55,834 nt of DNA from Bacillota bacterium. Its GTDB lineage: Bacteria > Bacillota > Clostridia > Tissierellales > Peptoniphilaceae. The position numbers and the translations under genes are program-made. The stretch is from positions 1-55,834 of the forward strand of contig JAQYDN010000019.1 in NCBI GenBank assembly GCA_028724185.1, given 5' to 3'. The notes beneath the pieces were generated by a model. It was not told the DNA's origin. It did not search any database and worked only from the letters and a program-made list of their open reading frames with translations. Of the stretch, positions 41,359-52,551 are shown piece by piece (positions within the stretch are counted from its first letter, which is position 1; every line of letters starts with the position of its first letter).

Positions 41359-42267
41359 ATGGAAATAGAAGCGATGAAAAGAGCAGCGGGTTTTCACGAT
41401 TTAGCATGGGTGCCGGCGCGTCGGTTGGACGGCGTGGCTTCTATTTTAAGAAGGCGTGCCGAAAGCGGAGAGAGGCTTCCGATCGAACCGGAGGGAATCG
41501 ATGCGCGCATCGATCCGCGGTGTTCGCTCGCAGGGGCGCATTCGGTGTTTGTCGCCTTCGAACAGACGCCTTTTTCGGCGAAGGAACCGAAGTCGGTGGA
41601 GGGATACGGACGGCTCGCCGGCATATCGCGCGACGTGGATTATCACATCCTGTTATCGCGAAAAATTGAAAAACTCGAAGCGCTGTTAAAGCTCGAATAT
41701 CCGGAAGTTAAGACGTATCGCCAAGTCGACACCGGACCTCTTTACGAGAGGGGATTTGCGGCCCTCACGGGAAGAGGCTATATAGGAAGAAACGGAAGTT
41801 TCATCCACGAGAGATTGGGAAGTTATGTCGCCATCGGACTGCTCGTGACCGATATCGAAGGCGGCGAGACGGCACATCCGTCGGACAGCTGCGGGACGTG
41901 CGATGCCTGCGTGCGCGCCTGTCCGGGGAGGGCGATCGAGGAAAGCGGAAAACTTTACCCGACGCGTTGTCGTTCGTGGATTACGCAAAAGCGCGGAGAA
42001 CTGACGGAAGAGGAGCGGCGGATCATGGCCGATTGGATCTACGGCTGCGACGTCTGCCAGACAGTTTGTCCGAAGAATGAAAATATTCCGCGCGCGTTTG
42101 AGGTATGTGATCCGACGGAGCGGATCGATCTCGACGCGATCGAGGGCGAGAGCAATCGCTCGTTTAAGAGACATTACGGACACTTGAGCGGCTCGTGGCG
42201 GGGCGCGAAACAGTGGAAGAAGAATGCGCGCTATATCCGCGCGTATTTTCGAGATAGAAAGAGGTAG
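41359..42267 (+). CDS. queG: Epoxyqueuosine reductase QueG
   Basis: A 302-residue cobalamin-dependent iron-sulfur enzyme for the last step of queuosine tRNA modification. The B12-binding N-terminal region has VDTGPLYERGFAALTGRGYIG (in part) and GRNGSFIHERLGSYVAIG. Two ferredoxin-type clusters are CGTCDACVRACP (near 178) and CDVCQTVCP (near 233). The C-terminal HEAT-like region of longer QueG is absent, as in many Firmicutes. It is followed after two bases by nth. Confidence 0.92.
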   Translation: MEIEAMKRAAGFHDLAWVPARRLDGVASILRRRAESGERLPIEPEGIDARIDPRCSLAGAHSVFVAFEQTPFSAKEPKSVEGYGRLAGISRDVDYHILLSRKIEKLEALLKLEYPEVKTYRQVDTGPLYERGFAALTGRGYIGRNGSFIHERLGSYVAIGLLVTDIEGGETAHPSDSCGTCDACVRACPGRAIEESGKLYPTRCRSWITQKRGELTEEERRIMADWIYGCDVCQTVCPKNENIPRAFEVCDPTERIDLDAIEGESNRSFKRHYGHLSGSWRGAKQWKKNARYIRAYFRDRKR

Positions 42268-42269
42268 CT

Positions 42270-42920
42270 ATGCGAATCAGCGAGAAAGAAGCTATGGAAG
42301 TCTACGATATATTAGAAGAAACATTCCCCGATGCCAAGGCGGAGCTTCACTATAACACACCTTACGAATTGCTCGTCGCGACGATTTTATCCGCCCAATG
42401 CACCGACGTGCGCGTGAACAAAGTGACCGAGGTGTTGTTTCAAGAGTATAACACGCCCGAAAAGATGACGACGCTCTCTCAGGAAGAACTGGAGGATAAG
42501 ATCCACAGTTGCGGGGTCTATCGAAACAAGGCGAAAAACATCTTGGCATCCTCGCGCATTTTGTTGGACAAGTACGACGGAGAGGTCCCCGAGACGATCA
42601 AGGAATTGATGACGCTCCCGGGCGTCGGACGAAAGACCGCAAACGTCGTCGCCTCCAACGCCTTCGGAGTCCCGGCGATCGCGGTCGATACGCACGTCTT
42701 CCGCGTGTCGAACCGCATCGGACTCGCCGACAGCAAAAACGTCGAGGGGACGGAACGTCAGCTGATGGAGATATGGCCCGAGTCGCGCTGGAGCAAGGGG
42801 CATCATCTGCTTATTTTTTTAGGTCGGCGTATCTGTAAGGCGCAGCGACCGCTGTGTGAGGCGTGTAGTTTGACGGAACACTGTCTGTATTATAAAGGTA
42901 TGGAAAAAACGCATGAATAA
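42270..42920 (+). CDS. nth: Endonuclease III Nth
   Basis: A 216-residue DNA glycosylase/AP lyase that removes oxidised pyrimidines. The helix-hairpin-helix LPGVGRKTANVVA (near 113) holds the catalytic Lys, and VDTHVFRVSNRIG the catalytic Asp. The C-terminal 4Fe-4S loop is CKAQRPLCEACSLTEHC. GAGGTAG precedes the start. Its 3' end overlaps vanW by eight bases, so queG-nth-vanW form one transcript. Confidence 0.94.
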   Translation: MRISEKEAMEVYDILEETFPDAKAELHYNTPYELLVATILSAQCTDVRVNKVTEVLFQEYNTPEKMTTLSQEELEDKIHSCGVYRNKAKNILASSRILLDKYDGEVPETIKELMTLPGVGRKTANVVASNAFGVPAIAVDTHVFRVSNRIGLADSKNVEGTERQLMEIWPESRWSKGHHLLIFLGRRICKAQRPLCEACSLTEHCLYYKGMEKTHE

Positions 42921-44265
42921 TCGCTATGTCGAATATCGCGATGAAAAACGACATCAACTGAAGAGGGAAAAAAACAAAAAACGGCTGTCGATCGTCCTCG
43001 GGATCGCCGTGCTGTTGTTCGCATCGATCGCGAGCATGCCGGCGTTCGGAAGGATCAGTCCCGGCGTTCGCTACCAGGGCATTCGGCTCGGCGGGATGAC
43101 GCCCGAGGCGGCCAAAGAGAAGATCGAGCGGGCGCAGGAGAAGTTTTACGACGAGACGGTCGTCTTGACGCATAAAGATAAGAAGAAAAACGTCTCGGCT
43201 TCGCAGTTGGGGCTCTCTCTTATGCCCGAGAAGGCGGCGAAGGATGCGATGGATCTGAGCCGGGAGGCCTCGATCGGGGAGCGCGTCGGGATGTTTTTTA
43301 AGGCGAAATCGGTCGAGACGCCCTTAAACGTCGATCGCGCGACGTTGTCTCGGACGCTCGAACACTTAAACGGCGAGCTTTATCGCGGCGCGAAACCCGC
43401 CGCCGTCGTCATGAAGGACGGGCAGGTATCGATCGAACGCGCGAGTGCCGGCGAAGCGGTCGATGCGGTCTCGGCCGGCGACGAGCTCTCCCGCGGAATT
43501 GAGGATCCGGTCGAGATCAAGACGACGCCGGTCGAACCGTCCGTCTCCGACGAAGAACTGCGAGGCATCGACGCGATGTTTGCGCAGTGGAGTACGACCT
43601 ACGACGAGAAGGACAAAAACCGCGCGGTCAACGTCAAACGCGGCGCGTCGTTTTTCAACCGCGTCGTCCTGGCGCCGGGCGAGCGACTCTCGTTTCTCGA
43701 GACGATCGGCGGAATCACGCCGGAAAACGGGTTTGCGGAAGGCGAGACCATCGTCGACGGCGTCGAGAGCACGGGTGTAGGCGGCGGCGTATGCCAAGTT
43801 TCGACGACGATGTATAATGCGACCGTCCGCGCGGGTATGACGATTTTAAGTAAGCACAACCACTCCAAGCCCGTCGAGTACGCGGCGGAGGGGACGGACT
43901 GCGCGGTGAGCGACGGCTATAAGGACTTCATCATTTCGAACCCTTACAACACGCCGGTGTACATTGAAACGACGGCAAAGGACGGAAAGCTCAGCTGCAC
44001 GGTCTACGGCGCGGGAGCGGAGAAGCCCTACGTCATCGACCTGGAGGCGCAAAAGATCGCGACGCTCCCGGCTCGCGAAGAGCGGGAGTTCTCGCCCGAG
44101 TTAAAGCCTCGGGAGGTACGGCGAGTACGCGAAAAGGTCGACGGATCTATTTATAGGACGTATAAGACTTACACACAGGACGGGAAAGTCGTCAAGAGGG
44201 AATGGTGCGCCACCTCGCGCTACGTTCCGGTGAACGGACAGTCTTTAGTCGGAGTTTCCGATTAA
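42913..44265 (+). CDS. VanW family protein with G5-like C terminus
   Basis: A 450-residue envelope protein. One membrane helix covers about 23-45. A putative peptidoglycan-binding domain follows (GVRYQGIRLGGMTPEAAKEK near 57). The VanW domain is at about 225-360 (RAVNVKRGASFFNRVVLAPG, GFAEGETIVDG, GGGVCQVSTTMYNA). The last 70 residues resemble a G5 domain. VanW proteins occur near cell-wall and resistance genes, but their activity is unknown. There is no van cluster here, so this is a housekeeping relative. Confidence 0.9.
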   Translation: MNNRYVEYRDEKRHQLKREKNKKRLSIVLGIAVLLFASIASMPAFGRISPGVRYQGIRLGGMTPEAAKEKIERAQEKFYDETVVLTHKDKKKNVSASQLGLSLMPEKAAKDAMDLSREASIGERVGMFFKAKSVETPLNVDRATLSRTLEHLNGELYRGAKPAAVVMKDGQVSIERASAGEAVDAVSAGDELSRGIEDPVEIKTTPVEPSVSDEELRGIDAMFAQWSTTYDEKDKNRAVNVKRGASFFNRVVLAPGERLSFLETIGGITPENGFAEGETIVDGVESTGVGGGVCQVSTTMYNATVRAGMTILSKHNHSKPVEYAAEGTDCAVSDGYKDFIISNPYNTPVYIETTAKDGKLSCTVYGAGAEKPYVIDLEAQKIATLPAREEREFSPELKPREVRRVREKVDGSIYRTYKTYTQDGKVVKREWCATSRYVPVNGQSLVGVSD

Positions 44266-44295
44266 GGGCTTGCGCTTTTATAAGAATCATGTTAG

Positions 44296-44417
44296 TATAA
44301 TAAATTGCATAATATTAAAAAGGTATATGGAAACGCTAATCACAACTACGGAAGATAATGTATATGTAAGTTACTTGAGGGAGAGCTCGTAAGTCAATTC
44401 TTACACATACATTTTTT
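44296..44417 (+). promoter_or_regulatory. rpoB leader: -10 element and attenuator hairpin
   Basis: TATAAT (44296-44301) lacks a well-spaced -35. Further down, 14-base arms 44357-44370 and 44400-44413 (one A-C mismatch) enclose a 29-base apical part and are followed by a T-tract. This is a terminator placed 35 bases before rpoB, so rpoBC expression is probably attenuated. A ligand or protein cannot be inferred. Confidence 0.6.
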
Positions 44418-44452
44418 GTTTTTCGAGAGGACTTAAGGGGTGAGGGATTTAG

Positions 44453-47400
44453 ATGGTACATCCTGTTCAATATGGCAAACGGGAGAGAATGAGTTATTCC
44501 AGAATCGACGATGTTTTGGAAATACCGAATCTGTTGGGAGTGCAGACAAATTCGTTTAAGTGGCTCATCGACGACGGTCTCGGAGAGGTGTTTCGCGACA
44601 TCTCGCCGATCGAAGACTTTGCGGGAAATTTAATTCTCGAATTTGTCGATTACTATATTTCCGACGACAAGAAGTACGATTTTGAGGAAGCGAAGGAAAA
44701 GGACACGAATTACTCGGCGCCTTTAAAGGTGAAGGTTCGATTGATTAATACGGAGACCGGGGAAGTCAAGGAACAGGAAGTCTTTATGGGCGACCTGCCG
44801 CTTATGAGCGATACGGGTACATTTGTCATCAACGGCGCCGAGCGCGTCGTCGTCAGCCAATTGGTTCGCTCGCCCGGCGCATATTATAAGGAAGAATTCG
44901 ACAAGACCGGAAAGAATTTATATTCCGCGACACTCATACCGAACCGCGGCGCTTGGCTCGAATTTGAGACCGATGCCCAAGGCGTCGTCAACGTAAGAAT
45001 CGACAGGACGAGAAAAATCCCCATCACCGTGTTGCTTCGCGCCATCGGCGTGGAGTCGAACTTGGAAATCACCCACTTAATGGGAGAATCCGAGGAACTT
45101 TTAAAAGTCTTCGAAAAAGATCCGACCAGCAACAAAGAAGAAGCGCTGATCGAAATTTATAAGAAACTTCGTCCGGGCGAACCGCCGACAGTCGAAAGTG
45201 CGCAGTCGCTCTTCGAAAACATGTTTTTCGACGCGCGCCGCTACGACATGGCGAAGGTCGGCCGCTACAAGTTTAACAAGAAACTCGCCCTGCGAGAACG
45301 CCTTCAAGATCAAGTGCTCGCAGAAGACGTCGTCGACGGCGAGACCGGAGAGGTCATGGGAAAAGCGGGCGACAGAGTCAGCCGCGAAGAGGCCATCGCG
45401 ATCGAAAATGCGGGGATTAACCGCGTCGAGATCGTCGTCGAAGATCCGCACGAGTTGGGTGAACAAAAGACGCTCGTCCTCCTCGGAAACAACTTTGTCG
45501 ACGTCTCCTCGCTCGACTTGGACATCGACTTCGAGGCGCTCGGCTTTAAAGAAAAAATTTATCTGCCGCGCTTAAAGGAACTCCTCGAGGAGTACGAAGG
45601 CGAAGAGTTGATCACGCGCATCAAGCTCCACTACAAGGAGTTGACGCCGAAACATATCCTCATCGACGATATCCTCGCGGCCGTAAACTATGAATTCAAC
45701 CTGTTCTACGGCGTGGGTAAGACCGACGACATCGACCACTTGGGCAATCGACGCATTCGCTCGGTCGGAGAACTGCTGCAAAATCAATTCAGAATCGGAC
45801 TCACGCGCATGGAGCGGGTTATCCGCGAGCGCATGGCCGTCCAAGATCCGGACGCGGCGACGCCGCAATCGTTGATCAACATTCGCCCGGTCACGGCGTC
45901 GATCAAGGAATTCTTCGGTTCTTCGCAGCTGTCTCAATTTATGGACCAAAACAACCCGCTTTCGGAACTTACACACAAGAGGCGTCTTTCGGCGTTGGGA
46001 CCGGGCGGCTTGTCGAGAGATAGAGCCGGCATGGAGGTTCGAGACGTCCACAACTCGCACTACGGACGGATGTGCCCGATCGAGACGCCTGAAGGTCCGA
46101 ATATCGGCCTGATTACCTCTCTTACGACCTTTGCCCGTATCAACGAGTACGGGTTTATCGAGGCGCCGTATCGAAAAGTCAAAAAGGGCGAGGGCCTCGT
46201 AACCGATGAAATCGAATATATCACCGCCGACGTCGAGGACGAAAATATCATCGCACAGGCCGACGAAAAACTCGACGAGGACGGACGCTTCCTCAACAAC
46301 CGTGTCATCGCCCGCGGTTACGACGGCGTCGTCGACGTCTACAAGCGCGAAGACATCAGCTATATGGATGTCTCGCCGCAACAAATCGTCGCGGTCGGCA
46401 CGAGCATGATCCCGTTCTTGGAAAACGACGACGCGAACCGCGCGCTCATGGGTTCGAACATGCAGCGTCAAGCGGTACCGCTCTTAAAGACCGAGGCTCC
46501 GATCGTCGCGACGGGCATCGAATACAAGGCCGCGAGAGATTCCGGCGTCTGTGTCATCGCGACCGAAGACGGTACGGTTTCAAAAGTCAGCAGCAATCGC
46601 ATCATCTTGACGCCCGACAGCGGAAAGAACGACATCGAATTTAAACTTCATAAGTTCGAAAAGGCAAACCAGGGTACGACGATCAATCAACGCCCCATCG
46701 TCAAAGAGGGACAAAAGATCAAGCGCGGCGAAGTCATCGCCGACGGGCCCTCGACCGACCTCGGGGAAATGGCGCTCGGTAAAAATATTCTGATCGCGTT
46801 TATGAACTGGGAAGGCTATAACTACGAAGACGCGATGCTCATCAACGAAGAACTCGTCATCGACGACGTCCTGACTTCGCTCCACATCGAGGAGTACGAG
46901 TCGGAGGCGCGCGATACGAAGCTCGGACCCGAGGAGATCACAAGAGATATCTCAAATGTCGGCGACGATATGTTAAAGGACCTCGACGAACGCGGCATTA
47001 TCCGCGTCGGCGCCGAAGTCAATCCGGGAGATATTCTCGTCGGCAAGGTTACGCCGAAGGGTGAAACGGAACTTTCCGCGGAGGAGAGATTGCTCCGCGC
47101 CATCTTCGGAGAAAAGGCGAGAGAAGTTCGCGACACTTCGCTCAGACTGCCGCACGGCGAGTCGGGCATCGTCGTCGACGTCAAGGTATTCAGCCGCGCC
47201 GAAGGCGACGAACTGCAGCCGGGCGTCAACGAGATGGTTCGCGTCTTTATCGCCACCAAACGCAAGATCCAAGTCGGCGATAAGATGTGCGGTCGTCACG
47301 GAAACAAGGGGGTTATCTCGAGGGTTCTTCCCAAAGAGGACATGCCCTATATGCCCGACGGTCGCCCGATTCAAATCGTCTTGAACCCCTTGGGGGTTCC

Positions 47401-48148
47401 GTCTCGGATGAACTTGGGACAGGTTCTCGAGGTTCACTTGGGACTCGCCGCGAAAAAACTCGGTTGGCACGTCGCGACGCCGGTATTCGACGGTGCGAAC
47501 GAACAGGACATCTTCGATACGCTGGAAGAAGCGGGATTCTCGACCGACGGCAAGGTGCAGTTGAGAGACGGGCGTACCGGCGAAGACTTCGATCACCCGG
47601 TCACGGTCGGCTATATGTATATGTTGAAACTTCACCACTTGGTCGACGAGAAGATCCACTCCCGTTCGACCGGTCCGTATTCGCTCGTTACGCAACAACC
47701 GCTCGGCGGCCGTGCGCAATTCGGCGGGCAGCGGTTCGGCGAGATGGAGGTGTGGGCACTCGAGGCCTACGGTGCAAGTCACACCTTGCAGGAAATGTTG
47801 ACGGTCAAATCGGACGATATCGTGGGACGCGTCAAGACGTATGAAGCCATCGTCAAGGGAGAAAATATTCCCCAACCGGGCATCCCCGAGTCGTTTAAGG
47901 TCTTGATTAAAGAACTCGAGGCGCTCGCGCTCGAAATCCAAGTATTGGACGAAGACGGCAACGAGGTCGACCTCACGACGGACGACGAAGAGTTAAATCA
48001 CCTGGACAGTATGGACGGAAAAATTGAAGGAGAAGATGCGGGAGAGTTAATTGAAGGAAAGAGCAGCGTCGATGCGCTGGCGGGAATTCGAAAAATCTCG
48101 GGAGACACGATTCCGCAAGGTTTTACGCAAGACGAAGAAGACGAGTAA
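44453..48148 (+). CDS. rpoB: RNA polymerase beta subunit RpoB
   Basis: A 1,231-residue catalytic subunit. The rifampicin pocket reads [20 protein letters not shown] then [11 protein letters not shown], with wild-type residues at the usual resistance positions. [21 protein letters not shown] and [27 protein letters not shown] (read in pieces) are the conserved C-terminal regions. GGGGTGAGGG precedes the start. It is followed by rpoC after 49 bases. Confidence 0.97.
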   Translation: MVHPVQYGKRERMSYSRIDDVLEIPNLLGVQTNSFKWLIDDGLGEVFRDISPIEDFAGNLILEFVDYYISDDKKYDFEEAKEKDTNYSAPLKVKVRLINTETGEVKEQEVFMGDLPLMSDTGTFVINGAERVVVSQLVRSPGAYYKEEFDKTGKNLYSATLIPNRGAWLEFETDAQGVVNVRIDRTRKIPITVLLRAIGVESNLEITHLMGESEELLKVFEKDPTSNKEEALIEIYKKLRPGEPPTVESAQSLFENMFFDARRYDMAKVGRYKFNKKLALRERLQDQVLAEDVVDGETGEVMGKAGDRVSREEAIAIENAGINRVEIVVEDPHELGEQKTLVLLGNNFVDVSSLDLDIDFEALGFKEKIYLPRLKELLEEYEGEELITRIKLHYKELTPKHILIDDILAAVNYEFNLFYGVGKTDDIDHLGNRRIRSVGELLQNQFRIGLTRMERVIRERMAVQDPDAATPQSLINIRPVTASIKEFFGSSQLSQFMDQNNPLSELTHKRRLSALGPGGLSRDRAGMEVRDVHNSHYGRMCPIETPEGPNIGLITSLTTFARINEYGFIEAPYRKVKKGEGLVTDEIEYITADVEDENIIAQADEKLDEDGRFLNNRVIARGYDGVVDVYKREDISYMDVSPQQIVAVGTSMIPFLENDDANRALMGSNMQRQAVPLLKTEAPIVATGIEYKAARDSGVCVIATEDGTVSKVSSNRIILTPDSGKNDIEFKLHKFEKANQGTTINQRPIVKEGQKIKRGEVIADGPSTDLGEMALGKNILIAFMNWEGYNYEDAMLINEELVIDDVLTSLHIEEYESEARDTKLGPEEITRDISNVGDDMLKDLDERGIIRVGAEVNPGDILVGKVTPKGETELSAEERLLRAIFGEKAREVRDTSLRLPHGESGIVVDVKVFSRAEGDELQPGVNEMVRVFIATKRKIQVGDKMCGRHGNKGVISRVLPKEDMPYMPDGRPIQIVLNPLGVPSRMNLGQVLEVHLGLAAKKLGWHVATPVFDGANEQDIFDTLEEAGFSTDGKVQLRDGRTGEDFDHPVTVGYMYMLKLHHLVDEKIHSRSTGPYSLVTQQPLGGRAQFGGQRFGEMEVWALEAYGASHTLQEMLTVKSDDIVGRVKTYEAIVKGENIPQPGIPESFKVLIKELEALALEIQVLDEDGNEVDLTTDDEELNHLDSMDGKIEGEDAGELIEGKSSVDALAGIRKISGDTIPQGFTQDEEDE

Positions 48149-48197
48149 CTCTTTTTTTCAACAGTCGATGGTATTTTAAGGAAAGGAGTCATGCTCC

Positions 48198-51100
48198 TTG
48201 AGCAGAAACGAATTATTTCATTCAATCAAGATCAATTTAGCATCCTCGGAAAAAATTAGATCGTGGTCCTACGGGGAAGTCAAAAAGCCGGAAACGATTA
48301 ACTATAGAACGTTGAAGCCGGAAAAAGAAGGTCTCTTTTGCGAAAAGATCTTCGGTCCGACGAAAGACTGGGAATGTGCGTGCGGGAAGTATAAGCGCAT
48401 TCGCTATAAGGGCGTCGTCTGCGAAAAGTGTGGCGTCGAGGTCACGAAGTCGAAAGTTCGCCGCGAACGGATGGGACATATCGAACTCGCGGCGCCGGTA
48501 TCGCATATTTGGTACTTTAAGGGGATTCCTTCGCGCATGGGCCTCGTCCTCGATATCAGCCCGCGCGCACTCGAAAAGGTCCTGTATTTCGCATCCTACA
48601 TCGTCACGCGCGTCGATGAAGGCGTGCCGGATATCTACGAAAAACAACTCCTCTCGGAGACGGAATACCGCGAATTTAAGCGCGAGTACGGCGACAAATT
48701 CGAGGCGAAAATGGGCGCCGAGGCGATTCGCGACATCCTGCGCAAGATCGACCTGGACGCGGTGTCGAAGGACTTGCGCGACCAATTGGAAGATGCGAGC
48801 GGTCAAAAGCGCGTCCGTATCACCAGACGCTTGGAAGTCATCGAGGCGTTTAGAAATTCCGGGAACAAATGCGAGTGGATGATTTTAGATTGCATCCCCG
48901 TCATTCCGCCTGAATTGCGTCCGATGGTCCAACTGGACGGGGGTCGCTTCGCGACGTCCGACTTAAACGACCTGTATCGACGCGTCATCAACAGAAATAA
49001 CCGCTTGCGCAAACTGATGGATATCGGCGCGCCGGAAATCATCGTGCGCAACGAAAAGCGGATGTTACAGGAATCGGTCGACGCACTGATCGACAACGGT
49101 CGTCGCGGACGGCCGGTAACGGGCGCGGGAAATCGCCCGCTGAAGAGCCTTTCGGAGATGTTGAAGGGGAAACAGGGTCGTTTCCGTCAAAACCTCTTGG
49201 GAAAACGCGTCGACTACTCCGGTCGTTCGGTTATCGTCGTCGGACCGTCGCTCAAGTTCTACCAATGCGGCCTTCCGAAGAATATGGCCTTGGAACTCTT
49301 TAAGCCGTTTGTGATGCGCGAACTCGTCGAAAGAGAACTCGCTCACAATATCAAGAGCGCCAAGCGCATGGTCGAGCGCGTGCGCCCGGAAGTGTGGGAC
49401 GTCTTGGAAGACGTCATCAAGGACCATCCGGTCCTGTTAAACCGGGCCCCTACCTTGCACAGACTCGGTATCCAGGCATTTGAGCCGGTTCTCGTCGAGG
49501 GGAAGGCGATCAAACTTCACCCCTTGGCATGTACGGCCTACAATGCGGACTTCGACGGCGACCAAATGGCCGTCCACTTGCCGCTTTCGGCCGAAGCGCA
49601 GGCGGAGGCGCGCCTCTTAATGCTCTCGACGAACAATATCTTGGCACTGAAGGACGGAAAGCCGATTACGACGCCGTCTCAAGACATGGTTCTCGGAATG
49701 TATTACTTGACCTTGAACCGCAAGGATGCCGTCAAGGGCGACGGAATGACCTTTGTCGACAACAAGGAAATGATGCACGCCTACAGGAGCGGCTGGGTAC
49801 ACCTCCACTCCCACGTCAAGGTGCGTCGACACTTGAACGAAGACGATAAGCGCGGGAAAATCGTCGAAAGTACCGTCGGTCGTTTCTTAATCAATGAAGT
49901 CATTCCCCAAGACCTGGGCTTTGTCGATCGCGATAAAGATCCGTACGGTCTCGAAATCGACCGCGTCATCGACAAGAAGTTGCTCGGTCAAATCATCGAT
50001 CGCTGTTATAAACTGCACGACAACTTGGAGACCGCGAAGTTCCTCGACCAGGTAAAGAGTCTCGGGTATCACTACTCGACGATCGGCGCGATGTCCATTT
50101 CCATGGGGGACGTCGAGATTCCGAAGGAAAAACACGACATTCTCGAGCAAGCGACCGAAGACGTCGAGAAGTACGAAAAGGCGTACCGCAAAGGTCTGAT
50201 CAGCGACGAAGAGCGGTATGAACACGTCATTAATATTTGGAACGAAGCGACCGACCACTTGACGGACAAGGTCATGGAAGGCTTCGGCGAGTTGAATAAT
50301 ATTTATATCTTCGCCGACTCAGGAGCTCGTGGTTCGAAGAACCAAATTCGTCAATTGGCCGGCATGCGCGGGCTGATGGCCTCGCCGTCGGGACGGACCA
50401 TCGAAGTTCCGATCACATCGAACTTCCGCGAAGGCCTGGACGTCTTGGAATTCTTTATGTCGACCCACGGTTCTCGAAAGGGTCTCGCCGATACGGCTCT
50501 GCGTACGGCGGACTCGGGGTACCTGACCCGTCGTCTGGTCGACGTTTCGCAACAAGTGACGGTTACGGAAAAAGACTGCGGTACGGATAACTACATCGTC
50601 GCCAAGTCGTTTAAAGACGGACGCGAAATGATCGAAGAACTCCACGACCGCATCGAGGGACGCACGGCCTACGAAGACGTCCTGCATCCGGAAACCGGAG
50701 AAGTTTTAGTTCACGCCAACGAAATGATCGACTCCTACGCCGCCGAAACCATCGTCAAGGCGGGCATCGAGCAGGTGAAGATTCGCTCGGTCCTCGGATG
50801 CCAATCCAAACACGGCGTATGTGCGAAATGCTACGGCGAAAACCTTGCGACGGGAAGACCCGTCGGCATCGGCGAGGCCGTCGGCGTCATCGCCGCTCAA
50901 TCGATCGGCGAGCCCGGTACGCAACTTACGATGCGTACCTTCCACACCGGCGGGGTCGCCGCGGCGGCGGACATCACACAAGGTTTGCCGCGTGTCGAGG
51001 AGTTGTTCGAAGTGCGTAAACCCAAGGGACTCGCGATCATCTCGGAAATCGACGGGACGGTTTCAATTAACGAGACCTCGAAGAAGCGGGAGATCGTCGT

Positions 51101-51737
51101 CACCGGCGAAGACGGGAATAGCGAATCGTACAACGTCGTCTACGGCGCGCGCATCCGCGTAAAGGACGGCGATTACGTTGAAAAGGGCGACGAGTTGACA
51201 CAGGGTTCGGTCTATCCGCAAGACTTACTCCGCGTCAAGGGCGTGACGGGCGTTCAGGAATACATCGTCAAGGAAGTCCAACGCGTCTATCGACTCCAAG
51301 GGGTCGATATCGACGACAAGCACATCGAAGTCATCGTCAGACAGATGATGTCGAAAGTGCGTATCGACGAGGCGGGCGACACGGGATTGTTGCCGGGCAG
51401 CATGGTCTCCAAAAATGAATTCGAAGACGCCAACAAAGCTGCGCGCGAAGAGAAACTGCGCGAGGCGACGGCCAATCCGGTGCTCCTCGGTATCACCAAA
51501 GCATCGCTTGCGACGGATTCCTTCCTTTCGGCCGCATCTTTCCAAGAGACGACGCGCGTCTTGACCGATGCCGCCATCCAGGGAAAGCAGGACTACCTCA
51601 AGGGATTAAAGGAGAATATCATCATCGGACAGTTGATTCCGGCCGGTACGGGCGTCCGCCACAACGACGTCGTGTACTGGGAAGAGGAGGACAAAAAGAA
51701 AGAAGACCTCGATATTCTCGAAGGCATGAATGCATAA
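48198..51737 (+). CDS. rpoC: RNA polymerase beta' subunit RpoC
   Basis: A 1,179-residue subunit. The N-terminal zinc site has Cys60, Cys62, Cys75 and Cys78. The catalytic Mg2+ motif [12 protein letters not shown] carries Asp451, Asp453 and Asp455. A second zinc site lies around [13 protein letters not shown]. The start is TTG 48198 behind AAAGGAG; a nearby ATG (48191) is out of frame. Length is typical for Firmicutes, without large lineage insertions. Confidence 0.97.
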   Translation: MSRNELFHSIKINLASSEKIRSWSYGEVKKPETINYRTLKPEKEGLFCEKIFGPTKDWECACGKYKRIRYKGVVCEKCGVEVTKSKVRRERMGHIELAAPVSHIWYFKGIPSRMGLVLDISPRALEKVLYFASYIVTRVDEGVPDIYEKQLLSETEYREFKREYGDKFEAKMGAEAIRDILRKIDLDAVSKDLRDQLEDASGQKRVRITRRLEVIEAFRNSGNKCEWMILDCIPVIPPELRPMVQLDGGRFATSDLNDLYRRVINRNNRLRKLMDIGAPEIIVRNEKRMLQESVDALIDNGRRGRPVTGAGNRPLKSLSEMLKGKQGRFRQNLLGKRVDYSGRSVIVVGPSLKFYQCGLPKNMALELFKPFVMRELVERELAHNIKSAKRMVERVRPEVWDVLEDVIKDHPVLLNRAPTLHRLGIQAFEPVLVEGKAIKLHPLACTAYNADFDGDQMAVHLPLSAEAQAEARLLMLSTNNILALKDGKPITTPSQDMVLGMYYLTLNRKDAVKGDGMTFVDNKEMMHAYRSGWVHLHSHVKVRRHLNEDDKRGKIVESTVGRFLINEVIPQDLGFVDRDKDPYGLEIDRVIDKKLLGQIIDRCYKLHDNLETAKFLDQVKSLGYHYSTIGAMSISMGDVEIPKEKHDILEQATEDVEKYEKAYRKGLISDEERYEHVINIWNEATDHLTDKVMEGFGELNNIYIFADSGARGSKNQIRQLAGMRGLMASPSGRTIEVPITSNFREGLDVLEFFMSTHGSRKGLADTALRTADSGYLTRRLVDVSQQVTVTEKDCGTDNYIVAKSFKDGREMIEELHDRIEGRTAYEDVLHPETGEVLVHANEMIDSYAAETIVKAGIEQVKIRSVLGCQSKHGVCAKCYGENLATGRPVGIGEAVGVIAAQSIGEPGTQLTMRTFHTGGVAAAADITQGLPRVEELFEVRKPKGLAIISEIDGTVSINETSKKREIVVTGEDGNSESYNVVYGARIRVKDGDYVEKGDELTQGSVYPQDLLRVKGVTGVQEYIVKEVQRVYRLQGVDIDDKHIEVIVRQMMSKVRIDEAGDTGLLPGSMVSKNEFEDANKAAREEKLREATANPVLLGITKASLATDSFLSAASFQETTRVLTDAAIQGKQDYLKGLKENIIIGQLIPAGTGVRHNDVVYWEEEDKKKEDLDILEGMNA

Positions 51738-51751
51738 ATCACGTCTATGAG

Positions 51752-51779
51752 AGACTTCGCTTCGGCGGAGTCTTTTTTT
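51752..51779 (+). terminator. rpoC terminator
   Basis: AGACT-T-CGC, loop TTCG, GCG-G-AGTCT and a T-tract. Confidence 0.85.
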
Positions 51780-51781
51780 AA

Positions 51782-51810
51782 TTGACAAACCATATTGTAA
51801 AGAGGATAAT
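51782..51810 (+). promoter_or_regulatory. bioY promoter
   Basis: Consensus TTGACA (51782-51787), 17-bp spacer, GATAAT (51805-51810), directly after the rpoC terminator. Confidence 0.85.
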
Positions 51811-51828
51811 TTACAATATGATTGTAAA
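51791..51828 (+). promoter_or_regulatory. Three-half-site operator over the bioY promoter
   Basis: CATATTGTAAA (51791-51801) and TTTACAATATG (51810-51820) form a perfect 11-bp inverted repeat with an 8-bp spacer over the -10. A third half-site ATTGTAAA (51821-51828) pairs with the second at a 3-bp spacing. The gene suggests a biotin-responsive repressor, BirA or another; the half-site differs from the usual GTTAAC-type BirA box. Confidence 0.7.
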
Positions 51829-51842
51829 TGGAGGTATGATTT

Positions 51843-52382
51843 ATGAAGACAAGACAGTTAACGGTGATGGCGCTGTATCTCGCGCTGATTATTATAAGCG
51901 GGCTCTTTGCGATACCGACGCCGATGGGCATTCCCATCGTGCTTCAAAACATGGTCTGCGCGCTCGGAGGCGCACTCCTCGGAAAGAAACACGGCACGAT
52001 GGTCGTATTGGTCTTTATCTTATGTATTCTCATCGGCCTTCCGGTCCTTCCCGGCGGAAGAAGCGGCGCCGCCGTCTTTGCGGGGGCCACGGGATCTTTC
52101 TTCATCGGCTATGTATTGTCGCCGTTTTTAATCGGGCTCGCTCTCGAAAAGGTGAAGAGCAGAACTTATGTGACGTATTTTATTATTTTCTGGCTATTCG
52201 GCGCGCTCTTTATCAACCTGACGGGGATTCCGAGCTTGAGCTATCACAGCGGCGGGACTACTGCGGCGTTAAAGACGATCTTGGCCTTTATGCCCGGGGA
52301 CACGATCAAGGCATTCGCCGTCGCATGGGTCGCTCAACGCCTTTTGGCGACGGGGAAATTTAAATCGCTCGCCGAAAGTTGA
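51843..52382 (+). CDS. bioY: Biotin ECF transporter S component BioY
   Basis: A 179-residue membrane protein with six helices. IPTPMGIPIVLQNMVCALGGALLG (in part) and GLPVLPGGRSGAAVFAGATGSF (in part) are the BioY signature segments. It captures biotin and works with the shared ECF module or alone. TGGAGG precedes the start. It occupies the place between rpoC and rpsL where many Firmicutes carry an L7Ae-family gene. Confidence 0.94.
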   Translation: MKTRQLTVMALYLALIIISGLFAIPTPMGIPIVLQNMVCALGGALLGKKHGTMVVLVFILCILIGLPVLPGGRSGAAVFAGATGSFFIGYVLSPFLIGLALEKVKSRTYVTYFIIFWLFGALFINLTGIPSLSYHSGGTTAALKTILAFMPGDTIKAFAVAWVAQRLLATGKFKSLAES

Positions 52383-52410
52383 GAAAAAGCGGCGGAATAC
52401 GGCAAAACAC

Positions 52411-52439
52411 TTGAAAAGTTCCATATTAGATGGTACAAT
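52411..52439 (+). promoter_or_regulatory. str operon promoter (rpsL-rpsG-fusA-tuf)
   Basis: TTGAAA (52411-52416), 17-bp spacer, TACAAT (52434-52439) with TGG before the -10. Confidence 0.85.
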
Positions 52440-52465
52440 ACCGGAGTGTAAATCGACTGACTTTG

Positions 52466-52492
52466 AAACTACCCGACTAACGGGTAGTTTTT
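52466..52492 (+). terminator. Attenuator hairpin in the rpsL leader
   Basis: Perfect 10-bp stem AAACTACCCG (52466-52475) / CGGGTAGTTT (52481-52490), loop ACTAA, ending in five T. It lies 60 bases before rpsL, downstream of the promoter, so it would attenuate the operon unless bypassed. Confidence 0.75.
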
Positions 52493-52551
52493 CATGAGTG
52501 AACATCGATTTGTGCTGTTAGTAATATCTTATTTTAAAGGAGGTGCACTAA

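Noticed and set aside
42913-44265. Vancomycin resistance gene
   Set aside because: VanW-domain proteins are common housekeeping envelope proteins in Firmicutes, and no vanHAX, vanY or vanRS genes are near.
45572-46471. Long minus-strand frame opposite rpoB, and a similar one at 46973-47941
   Set aside because: Same mirror effect of codon bias inside an essential plus-strand gene; composition of the products is implausible (Arg, Val and Asp rich).
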